A DNA stretch of 64,000 nt from an uncultured Bacteroidota bacterium (GTDB lineage Bacteria > Bacteroidota > Bacteroidia > Bacteroidales > VadinHA17): assembly GCA_903824785.1 (NCBI GenBank), contig CAIJYD010000115.1:83156-147155 (forward strand), in the 5' to 3' direction. Both the position numbers and the translations under genes were made by a program. The first letter of the stretch is position 1, and the number at the start of each line of letters is the position of its first letter. This document shows, in pieces, positions 16,074 through 25,652 of this stretch. The notes beneath the pieces are model-generated. The model made no database searches. It was not told the origin of the DNA and worked only from the letters and a program-made list of their open reading frames with translations.

Positions 16074-18446
16074 ATGAAAATGTCGGAGAGAGTAAGCCGG
16101 TTACGCAATCAGAGTCTGAATGCTGTAAAAAAATTAAGTGCCGAAAGGGCTTTGCTTATGACTCAGTTTTACAGGAGTAATGAGGCAAGCGACTTATCGG
16201 CTCCTGTGAGGAGGGCAAAAGCTTTTAATTATCTTTTGAAATACAAGCAGATATTCATCGGTGAAGGAGAGCTTATAGTAGGAGAGAGGGGTCCTGCTCC
16301 CGGTGAAACGCCGACTTACCCTGAGATAAGTCTTCATTCCATGACGGACCTGGATATTCTGAATTCGAGGGAAAAAGTCTCTTTCAGGGTTGATGAGGTT
16401 GTGCGGGAAATTTATGAAAAAGAGGTCATCCCTTTCTGGAAAGGAGGGAGCAACCGCGACAGGATTATGCAGCTTATGACTCCTGAGTGGATGAATGCCT
16501 ACAATGCAGGGGTGTTCACTGAGTTCCAGGAACAGCGTGCCCCCGGACATACTGTATTGGGTTACAAGATGTTCAGTACCGGCTTTGTTGAAATTAAAGA
16601 GGAAATAAAGAAGTCGGTATCGTCGCTAAACTTCGATTCTGATCTCCACGCCAGTGAAAAGTTAGAAGAGCTTAAAGCAATGGATATAGCATGCGATGCA
16701 ATAATTATGTATGCACATCGCTATGCCTGTAAGCTTGAAAGAATGGCAGCGGCGGAGAAAAACATTTCAAGGAAAAGTGAGCTTCTTAAAATGGCAGCTG
16801 TTTGCCGGAAGGTACCCGCGGAGGCCCCTGAAACAGTTCATGAAATGCTTCAGCATTACTGGTTCATTCATCTGGGGGTAATCACAGAGCTTAATCCCTG
16901 GGACTCCTTCAATCCGGGCCGGCTTGATCAGCATCTCTATCCGTTTTATAAGAAGGAAACAGAGGAAGAAACACTCTCTTCAGATGAGTTGTACGACCTT
17001 CTGGGATGTTTCTGGGTTAAATTTAATAATCATCCATCCCCACCCAAAATGGGCGTTACCGCCAGTGAGAGCAATACCTACACCGATTTCTGTCTGATTA
17101 ATCTGGGAGGACTTAAATCAGATGGGACTGATGCAGTTAATGAAATGTCGTATATTCTTCTGGATGTAATTAAGGAGATGCGGATCCTTCAACCCGGTTC
17201 GATGGTCCAGATAAGCAGCAAGAGTCCCGACAGCTTTATCCACAAAGCTCTTGATATCATCCGTACCGGTTTCGGACAGCCGTCGTGCTTCAATACGGAA
17301 GCATTAATTCAGGAGATGGTCAGGCAGGGAAAGAGTATAGTTGATGCCCGTAACGGAGGTGCTTCCGGATGTGTTGAGACAGGGGCTTTCGGAACTGAAG
17401 CTTACTGGCTGACAGGTTATTTCAATCTTCCTAAAGTACTTGATCTGACATTGAACAACGGAATTGATAAGAGAACAAACAGGCAGGTCGGACCGGAAAC
17501 AGGTTTTGCAAAGAATTTCAAGAGTTTTGATGATCTGATGAATGCTTTCAGGTTGCAGCTTAATTTCTTGATTGACATTAAGATAACAGGAAATAATGTA
17601 ATTGAGAAGACATTTGCAGAATGGTTACCCGTTCCCTTTTTATCGTTACTTGTTGAAGATTGTATTGCCGGCGGGAAAGATTATAATTGCGGAGGCGCAC
17701 GGTATAACACATCATATATACAAGGTGTAGGACTGGGAAGTATTACCGATATGCTCACCTCAATAAGGTATAATATTTTTGATAATAAGAAGTTTAGCTG
17801 GGATGAGATGAATAGAGCCCTTGATGCTGATTTTGCAGGATATGAGAATATTCAGCACGAGCTGATCTTTAATACTCCGAAGTTTGGTAATGATGATGAT
17901 TATGCCGATCAGCAGGCAGTGGCTGTTTTTGATATCTATTATGATGCAGTAAACGGGCGTCCGGTTTTAAGGGGCGGAGTGCATCGTATTAATATGCTGC
18001 CGACAACCTGTCATGTCTATTTTGGAACTGTTCTTGGTGCTACCCCCGACGGGAGAAAAGCACATAAGCCACTTTCTGAGGGTATTTCGCCTAGTCAGGG
18101 TGCTGATAAGAACGGCCCGACATCGGTTATTAAATCAGCTTCAAGGATCGATCAGCTGCGTACGGGAGGCACGCTTCTAAACCAGAAATTTACACCTTCT
18201 TTTTTTGAAGACGAAGATAGTTATGCTTGTCTTACAGCTTTGATACGCAGCTATTTCAGTCTCGGCGGACATCATATACAGTTTAATGTTGTTAATGCAG
18301 AGACCCTGCGGGATGCGCAGAAGCATCCTGAGTTATATAATGACCTTATTGTTAGGGTGGCAGGTTACAGTGACTATTTCAACGATCTTGGTGAAGATCT
18401 TCAGAATGAGATAATAGACAGGACTGAGCATGAGGCGGAAAGTTGA
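16074..18446 (+). CDS. hypD: Glycyl radical enzyme, trans-4-hydroxy-L-proline dehydratase
   Basis: 790 residues. It dehydrates trans-4-hydroxy-L-proline to pyrroline-5-carboxylate in the cytoplasm. The active-site Cys is C433 in SGCVETGAFG, and the radical Gly is G764 in RVAGYSDYF. Residues described for Clostridioides difficile HypD (F152, H160, D278, S334, D339, C434, E436, Y450, T645, G765) all recur here with a constant shift of one: F151, H159, D277, S333, D338, C433, E435, Y449, T644, G764. This separates it from pyruvate formate-lyase, CutC and glycerol dehydratase. Length is also nearly equal (789). No proC gene for the next step is nearby; it may be elsewhere. ATG 16074 or 16080 could start the protein. 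Numbering comes from memory of the HypD structure paper. Confidence 0.88.
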   Translation: MKMSERVSRLRNQSLNAVKKLSAERALLMTQFYRSNEASDLSAPVRRAKAFNYLLKYKQIFIGEGELIVGERGPAPGETPTYPEISLHSMTDLDILNSREKVSFRVDEVVREIYEKEVIPFWKGGSNRDRIMQLMTPEWMNAYNAGVFTEFQEQRAPGHTVLGYKMFSTGFVEIKEEIKKSVSSLNFDSDLHASEKLEELKAMDIACDAIIMYAHRYACKLERMAAAEKNISRKSELLKMAAVCRKVPAEAPETVHEMLQHYWFIHLGVITELNPWDSFNPGRLDQHLYPFYKKETEEETLSSDELYDLLGCFWVKFNNHPSPPKMGVTASESNTYTDFCLINLGGLKSDGTDAVNEMSYILLDVIKEMRILQPGSMVQISSKSPDSFIHKALDIIRTGFGQPSCFNTEALIQEMVRQGKSIVDARNGGASGCVETGAFGTEAYWLTGYFNLPKVLDLTLNNGIDKRTNRQVGPETGFAKNFKSFDDLMNAFRLQLNFLIDIKITGNNVIEKTFAEWLPVPFLSLLVEDCIAGGKDYNCGGARYNTSYIQGVGLGSITDMLTSIRYNIFDNKKFSWDEMNRALDADFAGYENIQHELIFNTPKFGNDDDYADQQAVAVFDIYYDAVNGRPVLRGGVHRINMLPTTCHVYFGTVLGATPDGRKAHKPLSEGISPSQGADKNGPTSVIKSASRIDQLRTGGTLLNQKFTPSFFEDEDSYACLTALIRSYFSLGGHHIQFNVVNAETLRDAQKHPELYNDLIVRVAGYSDYFNDLGEDLQNEIIDRTEHEAES

Positions 18447-18475
18447 GCTTCCCCGCAGTATTTACAAAACAAAAA

Positions 18476-18500
18476 GGGTTGCATCATATTGATACAACCC
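18476..18500 (-). terminator. Intrinsic terminator of the nfeD-SPFH operon
   Basis: GGGTTGCATCA and TGATACAACCC form an 11-pair stem with one mismatch and a 3-base loop. On the minus strand it is followed by TTTTTGTTTTG, a good U-tract, 20 bases after the SPFH stop. It can also stop hypD transcripts from the other side. Confidence 0.75.
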
Positions 18501-18519
18501 CCTTATAATTTCTCCGGAA

Positions 18520-19458
18520 CTATTTTACCTTTTTATCTTTTGTCTCATTAAAGACCGAAGTGGCAGTAGCTATTACTCCTGCAATGTCGGTCAGATTGGA
18601 TGGGATAATAAGTGTGTTGTTTATTTTTGCAAGTTTTCCAAATTCAATAAGGTATTGTTCAGCTATTCTGAGGTTTACGGCGTTCAGTCCATTTTCTTCC
18701 GAGATTGCTGAAGAGATGGCTCTTAAACCGTTTGCGGTTGCTTTTGCAAGTTGCTCAATCTCCGATGCCCGTCCTGCAGCTTCGTTGATACGTTTTTGCA
18801 TTTCACCCTCAGATTTTTTAATCAGTTCTTGTTTGTCACCTTCTGCGTTATTTATCTTAGCCTGTTTTGTTCCCTCTGATTCAGCGATTACAGCTCTCTT
18901 TTCTCTTTCAGCTCTCATCTGTTTTTCCATAGCATCTTTAATGCTCTGTGGAGGGGAGATGTTTTTAACCTCATAACGTGATACCTTGACACCCCATGGT
19001 TCACTGGCTTTGTCAACAGCTTCAACAATAGAGACATTGATAGTTTCGCGTTCTTCAAATGTTCTGTCAAGTTCCAGTTTACCTATCACGCTCCTCATTG
19101 TTGTCTGAGCTATCTGAATGGAGGCAAATCTGTAATTATCAATTCCATACGAAGCTTTTTGAGGATCCAGAACCTGAAGATAGAGAATCCCGTCAACTTC
19201 AACCGCAATGTTATCGCGGGTGATACAGATCTGTGGTGCAACATCAATTGCCTGTTCCTTCAGGGTGTGTCTGTACCTAACTTTGTCGATAAAAGGAATT
19301 AAAAGCTGGAAACCTGCTGTAAATGTTGCTCTGTATTTTCCAAGTCTTTCAACGATAATAGCTGTCCTCTGCGGAACAATTTTAATCATAGACGCAATCA
19401 GGATAAATCCCAGAAAGATTATCCCGACAAGAATAAAAGTAGTGCTCGATCCTTCCAT
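18520..19458 (-). CDS. SPFH/Band 7 (stomatin-like slipin/QmcA) membrane protein
   Basis: 312 residues. One N-terminal membrane segment (TFILVGIIFLGFILIASMI), then the SPFH domain with the family string VPQRTAIIVERLGKYRATFTAG, and an Ala/Glu-rich coiled coil (about 175-240). Such proteins form membrane-attached oligomers, and with NfeD partners are thought to organise membrane domains or guide FtsH-like proteases. It is the second gene of an operon with nfeD, only 8 bases after it, which is the usual pairing. A strong terminator follows. Confidence 0.92.
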   Translation of the reverse strand: MEGSSTTFILVGIIFLGFILIASMIKIVPQRTAIIVERLGKYRATFTAGFQLLIPFIDKVRYRHTLKEQAIDVAPQICITRDNIAVEVDGILYLQVLDPQKASYGIDNYRFASIQIAQTTMRSVIGKLELDRTFEERETINVSIVEAVDKASEPWGVKVSRYEVKNISPPQSIKDAMEKQMRAEREKRAVIAESEGTKQAKINNAEGDKQELIKKSEGEMQKRINEAAGRASEIEQLAKATANGLRAISSAISEENGLNAVNLRIAEQYLIEFGKLAKINNTLIIPSNLTDIAGVIATATSVFNETKDKKVK

Positions 19459-19466
19459 TTTATTAA

Positions 19467-19916
19467 TTATTTAGGTTTGACTTTTAAAGTGAAATTTTCT
19501 TTTTTCAGAACTATAACTGTTTGCCCTTCATTAATTTCTGAAGCAGATTCTGCTTTCCATGAAGTACCTTTGAATTCAACTTTTCCGTTTTTTTCAGGAC
19601 CAAACCCTGTTGTTGCCAAAGCCTCTTTCCCGGTGAACTCATCTTCTACATCCTCCGACAGACTGTTTTTGCCGTCAAAGAATTTCTTTTGAATAATTTT
19701 TCTCAGAGCAACAAGGGAGAGAACTGAAGTAATTGCGAAGATAATGATTTGCAGATTAATACCAGGATTTCCAATAAGACAGACAAGGGCTGTAAACCAG
19801 GCTCCAAGTCCGAAGAAAAAGATAAAGAATCCGGGAATAACCAGTTCAAGCAGAAACAACACCAGTCCAATAACAAACCACAATAGTTCGGGTCTGGAAA
19901 TAATAGTTTCGATCAT
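19467..19916 (-). CDS. NfeD-like membrane protein
   Basis: 149 residues. Two or three membrane segments fill residues about 8-75 (LLWFVIGLVLFLLELVIPGF is typical). The C-terminal soluble part (about 90-147) is the small OB-fold of NfeD (GKEALATTGFGPEKNGKVEF ... VIVLKKENFTLKVK). It is the short, peptidase-less form that pairs with slipin-type SPFH proteins, and the next gene is such a protein. Its own promoter should be in the 110 bases before 19916. Confidence 0.88.
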   Translation of the reverse strand: MIETIISRPELLWFVIGLVLFLLELVIPGFFIFFFGLGAWFTALVCLIGNPGINLQIIIFAITSVLSLVALRKIIQKKFFDGKNSLSEDVEDEFTGKEALATTGFGPEKNGKVEFKGTSWKAESASEINEGQTVIVLKKENFTLKVKPK

Positions 19917-20026
19917 AGCGGATATTTTAAAATGTTAACGAGGCAAATTTATTGACGAAAGTAAAGATATGAAAAAAACTGATCAGCAACTTCCATTGGC
20001 AAAAAAAAAGTTTCAGCTGTGGAAGT

Positions 20027-20572
20027 TTAGTTACCTGCTAAACTTCTATTGATATCGCGCATCCATTCAGTAACTTTTTTGGTAAAAAAATTAAGATTCT
20101 CACAGCTGAAATCTCCTTCCATTTTAATTATAGTACCCTTGTATGATTTTTTGTCTGCCATAAACTGGTAACAGATAAATTCAAGTGAACCTGCATCAGC
20201 GGCACCCTCATTTTTCAGAGCTGATACCTTGGTTGATGCAAAGTTCCTGATATAGTTTGAATATTTCTGAAGTTCATCTTTAGGAACTTTTTTACCGGAA
20301 ATAATGCACCTGCTGATATTCTGAGCAATCTGGGCATCGCTGAGACTTAATTCCTTATCCGGGAAATTCCATTCTGGCGGATTATAGTACGTCAGTATAT
20401 TACCTTCACTGTCAATGAAATACCCATTATGCTGATAACCCCAGGCATAATTCACATAATCAAGCTGGAATAGGATTGCCTGCTTTTCATTTATCACACT
20501 TTTCTTTTTGCATCCGGAAGAAGAGAGCAGGAGGAAAGTTATCAGAATTATTTTAAACGGTTTTGATGCCAT
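20027..20572 (-). CDS. Small lipoprotein of unknown function
   Basis: 181 residues with a lipoprotein signal (IILITFLLLSSSGCKKK). The mature part has an aromatic N-terminal stretch (YVNYAWGYQHNGYFIDSEGN, also ILTYYNPPEW) that suggests a beta-sheet fold, then mostly helical sequence. I do not recognise the family. It lies on the same strand as nfeD, 110 bases before that gene, but no shared role is evident. Confidence 0.75.
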   Translation of the reverse strand: MASKPFKIILITFLLLSSSGCKKKSVINEKQAILFQLDYVNYAWGYQHNGYFIDSEGNILTYYNPPEWNFPDKELSLSDAQIAQNISRCIISGKKVPKDELQKYSNYIRNFASTKVSALKNEGAADAGSLEFICYQFMADKKSYKGTIIKMEGDFSCENLNFFTKKVTEWMRDINRSLAGN

Positions 20573-21039
20573 CCGGAATCTGTTTTATTTGATTAAATGC
20601 CTTTCAGTATACATGGCAGGGATATTTAAAAAATCTTTAATCCTTTCTTTGTTTTAACATAACAAAGAATGGTCGGGTAAGATGAAGTACCTGTACAGGC
20701 AGAGCCCCGGTAAACCAGAGGAGATATGCATAATGGATTATTGAGCATAATTCCTGATAATTATGTTAGTTGAAATTAAAAGCCTGTCCATATTTCATTT
20801 ACTGACCTTCTGAACTGCAAAATTATGATTATATTTTCATAAAGATTACCCTGATAAATAAATTTTCAGGATTCAATTTTTCTTTGTAAATTATATGGTC
20901 AATAAGTTCCAGGGAACAGAGATTTGATAAAGTCTTATTTGGCTATTTTATTTCTACGGTAACTTGTTAATATATAATAAAATACGTGTAGGATTTTATA
21001 GTTAGGAAACTGAACAGACATGGAAAGGGGGTAACCAAA
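20573..21039. other. 467-base divergent intergenic region with an inverted repeat
   Basis: Between the small lipoprotein and the cytidylate-kinase-like gene. It contains the 7-bp inverted repeat CTTTGTT...AACAAAG (20647-20667, 7-base loop), which could be an operator or hairpin. A 20-codon ORF at 20682 looks like chance. The right 150 bases are very AT-rich and probably hold the promoter of the rightward gene. No structured RNA was recognised. Confidence 0.45.
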
Positions 21040-21762
21040 ATGCAAAAGTTTTTTGATTATTTCGATGAAAGGTATCGGGAATCTGTATTAAGTAAACCAA
21101 CTTCTGAAGATGGTCCTGTAATTTCACTTTCCCGATTGACAGGATGTGACGCCCGCCAGATAGCAGCTGTTCTTGTAGAAGAGCTCAACAGGAAATATAA
21201 TACCACCAAATGGCGATGGGTTGATAAAGACATAATTTATGCGATTGCAAAAGAGTTGAATACCGATACTCAACGTGTTGAAAATTTCTATAAAGGGATT
21301 GAATTATCGAATATCTCGGAGATGATAATGGCTTTTTCCGGAGGATTTGTGAGTGATTTGAGAGTAAAAAAAGCTATCCGGGATGTTGTTCTTTCTATCT
21401 GTAAGGAAGGATATATTATTCTGGTTGGCAGAGGCGGGGTCTCAATTGCCCATGAGGTTAAGGATTCACTTCATATCAGACTTATTGCTCCATTTTACTG
21501 GAGAGTGGACAATGTGATGAAAAAGAAGATGATAAACATGGAGGCGGCAGAAGAATATGTTGTTGATACTGATGAAAAAAGATTCAACCTGATACAGGCT
21601 TTTCTCGATAAGAAACCATTGAATATCGATTACCTTTTTGATGCCACAATAAACCGAAGCTCATTTACAGTTAAGGAGACTTCAGAACTTATTATCGAAA
21701 TGTATGAAAAAAAGGTCCGCCGACAGATTTCCGAAAGGAAAAAGAGCGGCATGGTTTTTTAA
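21040..21762 (+). CDS. Cytidylate kinase-like family protein
   Basis: 240 residues of the Cytidylate_kin2 type. It differs from housekeeping Cmk: the N-terminal part lacks a clean P-loop (ISLSRLTGCDARQIAAVLVEEL), while VGRGGVSIAHEV and the Arg-rich mid-part HIRLIAPFYWRVDNVMKKKM resemble the kinase core. The substrate is not known; nucleotide phosphorylation is inferred from fold. It stands alone, convergent to the malic enzyme. A GGGGG run 6-11 bases before the ATG (AAGGGGGTAACC) is the only G-rich site that could aid initiation. Confidence 0.82.
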   Translation: MQKFFDYFDERYRESVLSKPTSEDGPVISLSRLTGCDARQIAAVLVEELNRKYNTTKWRWVDKDIIYAIAKELNTDTQRVENFYKGIELSNISEMIMAFSGGFVSDLRVKKAIRDVVLSICKEGYIILVGRGGVSIAHEVKDSLHIRLIAPFYWRVDNVMKKKMINMEAAEEYVVDTDEKRFNLIQAFLDKKPLNIDYLFDATINRSSFTVKETSELIIEMYEKKVRRQISERKKSGMVF

Positions 21763-21837
21763 ACTTCCAGACGGAAGGTATGTGAAATGATTCTGAAAAT
21801 TCTTTTGTAATCGGCTAAGCTCTTGTTTATAAGTAAT

Positions 21838-23145
21838 TTACATTTCGTTAAATTCACCTATCTTCTTTATGTGTACACTAAGCCTTTTGTCAAGGTTTTT
21901 CTTGTAGGCATCCCAGTCGGTTATCGGATGTTTTGCCACTCCTGTCTCCATTGCTGCCCTGGCAACGGCAGGTGCCACACATGACAAAAGCCGCGGGTCG
22001 ACCGGCTTTGGAATAATATATTCTCTTCCGAATTCAAGTTTATCAACATTGTAAGCCTTGCAAACGGCATCGGTTACAGGTTCTTTGGCCAGTGCGGCTA
22101 TTGCTTTCGATGCAGCAAGTTTCATCTCCTCGTTTATAGTGGAAGCCCTTACATCAAGGGCGCCCCGGAAGATGTACGGGAATCCCAGAACATTGTTAAT
22201 CTGGTTAGGATAATCAGATCTTCCGGTAGCAAAGATCAGATCATTCCGTGTTGACATAGCATCTTCGAATGAGATTTCCGGATTAGGATTGGCCATTGCA
22301 AAAACAATAGGGTTGGCAGCCATCGAAGCCAGCATCTCTTTAGTCATCATATTGGCAGCTGAGAGGCCAAGGAAAAGATCTGCTCCCGACAATGCCTGGG
22401 CAAGCGTGTTAATATCTCTGTCGGTAATAAACTCCTGCTTATATTTATTTAGGTCATTTCTTTTACGATTCACAACACCCTTACTGTCAACCATTACTAT
22501 ATTTTCCCTTTTCACACCAAGTGAGACGTATAGCCTTGAACAGGATATTGCTGCCGCACCCGCGCCGCAGACAACCATTTTTATTTCCTCAATCTTTTTT
22601 CCGGTAATTTCCAGTGCATTCAGTAATCCCGCACCGGAGATTATTGCAGTACCATGCTGATCATCATGGAAAACAGGGATGTCAAGCATAGCCTTAAGCC
22701 GTGTCTCTACTTCAAAACATTCAGGCGCCTTAATATCTTCCAGATTAATTCCTCCGAAAGTAGGTGAGATGGCAGCACAGATCTGAATAAGCTTTTCAGG
22801 GTCTTTTTCGTTAACCTCAATATCAAAGACATCCACATCGGCAAAGACTTTGAACAGAAGTCCTTTGCCCTCCATTACAGGTTTACCCGCCATAGCTCCG
22901 ATATCACCGAGGCCGAGTACTGCAGTTCCATTCGAAATTACGGCAACCAGATTCCCTTTCGCTGTATAGTTGTAAACATCTTCAGGGGTCTTTTCTATTT
23001 CCAGGCATGGGTAAGCTACTCCGGGAGTATAAGCCAGGCTGAGATCAAACTGAGTACTGTAAGGTTTTGTTGGTATTACTTCTATTTTTCCGTGGCGGCC
23101 TCTGCTATGGTAGAGAAGCGCATCTTCTTTTGTTACTTTTGGCAT
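21838..23145 (-). CDS. NADP-dependent malic enzyme, short form
   Basis: 435 residues. It decarboxylates malate to pyruvate, making NADPH. The MaeB-type N-terminus is clear ([28 protein letters not shown]), with the catalytic Lys region (VFDIEVN...), the metal motif DDQHGTA and the nucleotide motif [16 protein letters not shown]. Unlike E. coli MaeB (about 760 aa) it lacks the C-terminal phosphotransacetylase domain, so acetyl-CoA control through that domain is absent. It is transcribed alone; the 231 bases before it are shared with the divergent ROK gene. Confidence 0.93.
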   Translation of the reverse strand: MPKVTKEDALLYHSRGRHGKIEVIPTKPYSTQFDLSLAYTPGVAYPCLEIEKTPEDVYNYTAKGNLVAVISNGTAVLGLGDIGAMAGKPVMEGKGLLFKVFADVDVFDIEVNEKDPEKLIQICAAISPTFGGINLEDIKAPECFEVETRLKAMLDIPVFHDDQHGTAIISGAGLLNALEITGKKIEEIKMVVCGAGAAAISCSRLYVSLGVKRENIVMVDSKGVVNRKRNDLNKYKQEFITDRDINTLAQALSGADLFLGLSAANMMTKEMLASMAANPIVFAMANPNPEISFEDAMSTRNDLIFATGRSDYPNQINNVLGFPYIFRGALDVRASTINEEMKLAASKAIAALAKEPVTDAVCKAYNVDKLEFGREYIIPKPVDPRLLSCVAPAVARAAMETGVAKHPITDWDAYKKNLDKRLSVHIKKIGEFNEM

Positions 23146-23376
23146 GGATCGGTTTTTTAATGTAATCCTAAGTTCACAATATAAAAGAAAATGCTAAGTA
23201 AAAATAAATAGTGCTAATTTATCATGATAAAAATCCTGAAAATCACCCTGAAATATAAAAAATGAGTTATCTGAAGAATAAATTTTGCGTTTATAACAAA
23301 AATAGATATTTTCAACGGCAGTTTTAGAATCACTTTTAATATTACTTTTAGCAGGTTATTAATATTACCATTTTTT

Positions 23377-24312
23377 ATGAATAAAAACATTGGAATAGGA
23401 ACTGATATTGGGGGAAGTCATATCAGTTGTGCCGCAATAGATCTTGATTCAGGAAAAATACTCCGGGAGACTTTAACTGAGCGGGCTGTTAATAATCAGT
23501 CTCAGGCAGGTGCAATTATTGGTGTCTGGACAGAGGCTCTCATGGGTGTTTTAGGTAAAATACCTTTTGACAGAGTTAAAGGAATCGGGTTTGCAATGCC
23601 GGGTCCCTTTGATTATGTTAAGGGAATTTGCTATATCCGTGGAGTTGCAAAATATGAGAATCTTTATGGATTTAATATTACAGATGCCATCTCAAGCAGT
23701 CTGAATGTTCCGGAAGGTTTCCTTATCAGGTTTATGAATGATGCTTCATCATTCGCTGTAGGAGAGGCATGGGCCGGAAGTGCGACTAATGTAACCCGTT
23801 CATTGTCAATTACTCTTGGAACAGGCTTTGGATCAGCCTTTATCAATAACCGAATACCGATTGTTGATGGTCCCCTTGTTCCAAAGCTGGGCTGTGTTTA
23901 TCACCTGCCTTACAGGGATGGAATTGCGGATGATTATTTTTCAACACGCGGTCTTCTCGGAAGATATAAGAGTATAACAGGTAAAGAGCTTGAAGGTGTG
24001 AAGGAGCTTGCAGCTCTGTTTGGAACAGAAAAGACGGTTGCGGATCTTTTTACCGATTTTGGCGATAAGCTTGGAGAATTTCTTGCCCCATGGCTTAATG
24101 GATTTGAAGCAGAGACTCTTGTTATTGGAGGGAATATATCTCATGCCTACAGCCTTTTTGGTGACGTTTTTGAAGCAAGATTGAAAAAGGAAAACTGCAA
24201 AGTCAATACAGCCCTCTCTGTACTTAAAGAGGATGCCGCCCTTCTCGGAAGTGCATACCTTCTTAACGATGATTTCTGGAAATCGGTCCAGCATGCATTG
24301 CCGCTAATGTAA
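23377..24312 (+). CDS. ROK family sugar kinase-like protein lacking the zinc motif
   Basis: 311 residues. The ATPase fold is clear: phosphate 1 motif GTDIGGSHISCAAIDL, MNDASSFAVGEAWAG with the likely catalytic Asp, and SITLGTGFGSAFI. Glucokinases and most ROK proteins have a zinc site CxCGxxGCxE. Here that place reads PKLGCVYHLPYRDGIADDY, without the Cys set. The protein may be a kinase for an unusual sugar or have lost zinc binding. There is no N-terminal HTH, so it is not a repressor. The next gene, 119 bases on, is a sugar MFS carrier, suggesting uptake then phosphorylation. A direct repeat (TTAATATTAC at 23336 and 23359) lies just upstream. Confidence 0.82.
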   Translation: MNKNIGIGTDIGGSHISCAAIDLDSGKILRETLTERAVNNQSQAGAIIGVWTEALMGVLGKIPFDRVKGIGFAMPGPFDYVKGICYIRGVAKYENLYGFNITDAISSSLNVPEGFLIRFMNDASSFAVGEAWAGSATNVTRSLSITLGTGFGSAFINNRIPIVDGPLVPKLGCVYHLPYRDGIADDYFSTRGLLGRYKSITGKELEGVKELAALFGTEKTVADLFTDFGDKLGEFLAPWLNGFEAETLVIGGNISHAYSLFGDVFEARLKKENCKVNTALSVLKEDAALLGSAYLLNDDFWKSVQHALPLM

Positions 24313-24431
24313 ATATGAGGACACCCTTTATCAGCGTCTGAGGAAGGTACTCCTATATAATATAAGGTATAAGGCTTCTTGCAGACGACACCATAAACAC
24401 TTTTATAATATTAACATCAAAAAAATAAACT

Positions 24432-25583
24432 ATGACCACCCAAAAAGGAAACATCTCCCAAATTCTCCCCGTGCTTATGGCATTTTTTGTCATGAGCTTT
24501 GTTGACCTCGTAGGTATAGGGGTTGATCGCGTAAGTAAAGATATGGACCTGAGTGCAACTCTTGCTCAGTTGATCCCTTCAGCAGCATTCCTCTGGTTTC
24601 TTCTTCTCTCTGTTCCTGTAGGAGTAATGCAATCACGACTGGGAAAGAGGTTTATCCTCAATATAGGGATGGGAATAACAGCTTTAGGATTACTTGTCCC
24701 TTATTTCTTTTATACATTTGAAATGGTGCTTGTAGGTTTTGCTCTTCTTGGTATAGGAAACACAATTGTTCAGGTATCAGCCAATCCGCTACTGGTATAT
24801 GTTGTTCCTGGAAACAGGGTATCAAGTTTTCTCAGCTTCTCTCAGTTTGTAAAAGCTATCGGGTCGATGATAGGAGCCCCGCTGGCAGCTGTTCTTGCTG
24901 CTCAGTTTGGTGACTGGAAACTGCTGTTTCTTGTATTCGGAGTAGTATCATTACTGTCGGTTATCTGGCTGGGATCGGTTAAAATAGAAGAAGAAAAACA
25001 AGCGGAAGTTAAGGCTACTTTTGCCTCAGCTTTCAATCTCCTTGGAAACGGTTTTGTGCTCATGATGGTTTTTTCAATTTTTCTGGTAGTTGGTATTGAT
25101 GTAGGTTTTAATTCCAATTCGGGACAGTTCCTTATCAAACAGTTCGGGATTGATCAGACAGCTGCAGAATCAGGCAGGAGTGTCTATTTCTTTGGACGTA
25201 TGCTTGGAACGTTCGCAGGTGCCATTATGCTTACCAGGATCTCATCGCGTAAATTCTTTTTATGGACATCCATACTAGGAATTTTATCTTTAGTGGCTAT
25301 TCTGATAATCCCTTCACCTGTAATAGCATGGGGACTTGTTTTCGTAATCGGACTGGCAGTTGCCAATATATTTCCACTCGTCTTCTCAATTACTGTCGAA
25401 AAATACCCTACCAGGAGCAATGAAATTTCAGGTCTGATGATGATGGCTATTTCCGGAGGGGCAGTGATACCTTTATTAATAGGTTGGGTAAGCGATATAA
25501 GTAGTGTTGCATTCGGAATGTCAATACTTGTTGTTTGTATGATATATCTTTTGACAGTTTCTGTTTATAGCCTTAAAAAGTAA
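24432..25583 (+). CDS. MFS transporter, fucose-permease (FHS) type
   Basis: 383 residues with about 12 membrane segments. The pattern fits the FHS group that includes L-fucose and glucose/galactose permeases: MQSRLGKRFILNIGMG between helices 2 and 3, GIGNTIVQVSANPLLVYV in helix 4, and a second half with VYFFGRMLGTF. The conserved Asn-Pro in helix 4 is typical. It presumably imports a monosaccharide with protons. It follows the ROK gene on the same strand and is closed by a terminator 37 bases after its stop. Confidence 0.86.
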   Translation: MTTQKGNISQILPVLMAFFVMSFVDLVGIGVDRVSKDMDLSATLAQLIPSAAFLWFLLLSVPVGVMQSRLGKRFILNIGMGITALGLLVPYFFYTFEMVLVGFALLGIGNTIVQVSANPLLVYVVPGNRVSSFLSFSQFVKAIGSMIGAPLAAVLAAQFGDWKLLFLVFGVVSLLSVIWLGSVKIEEEKQAEVKATFASAFNLLGNGFVLMMVFSIFLVVGIDVGFNSNSGQFLIKQFGIDQTAAESGRSVYFFGRMLGTFAGAIMLTRISSRKFFLWTSILGILSLVAILIIPSPVIAWGLVFVIGLAVANIFPLVFSITVEKYPTRSNEISGLMMMAISGGAVIPLLIGWVSDISSVAFGMSILVVCMIYLLTVSVYSLKK

Positions 25584-25619
25584 TTACTCTCAACCGGACA
25601 GTAAAGCTTCCTTAATATA

Positions 25620-25652
25620 CCCCTGTTATTTTACACTATTAACAGGGGTTTC
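25620..25652 (+). terminator. Intrinsic terminator after the MFS gene
   Basis: CCCCTGTTA and TAACAGGGG form a perfect 9-bp stem with an 11-base loop, followed by TTTCATTT. It lies 37 bases after the MFS stop and marks the end of the ROK-MFS unit. Confidence 0.7.

Noticed and set aside
20682..20744. 20-codon ORF and surrounding GC-rich bases as a riboswitch or small gene
   Set aside because: No ribosome-binding site, no conserved riboswitch core and no paired stems of note.
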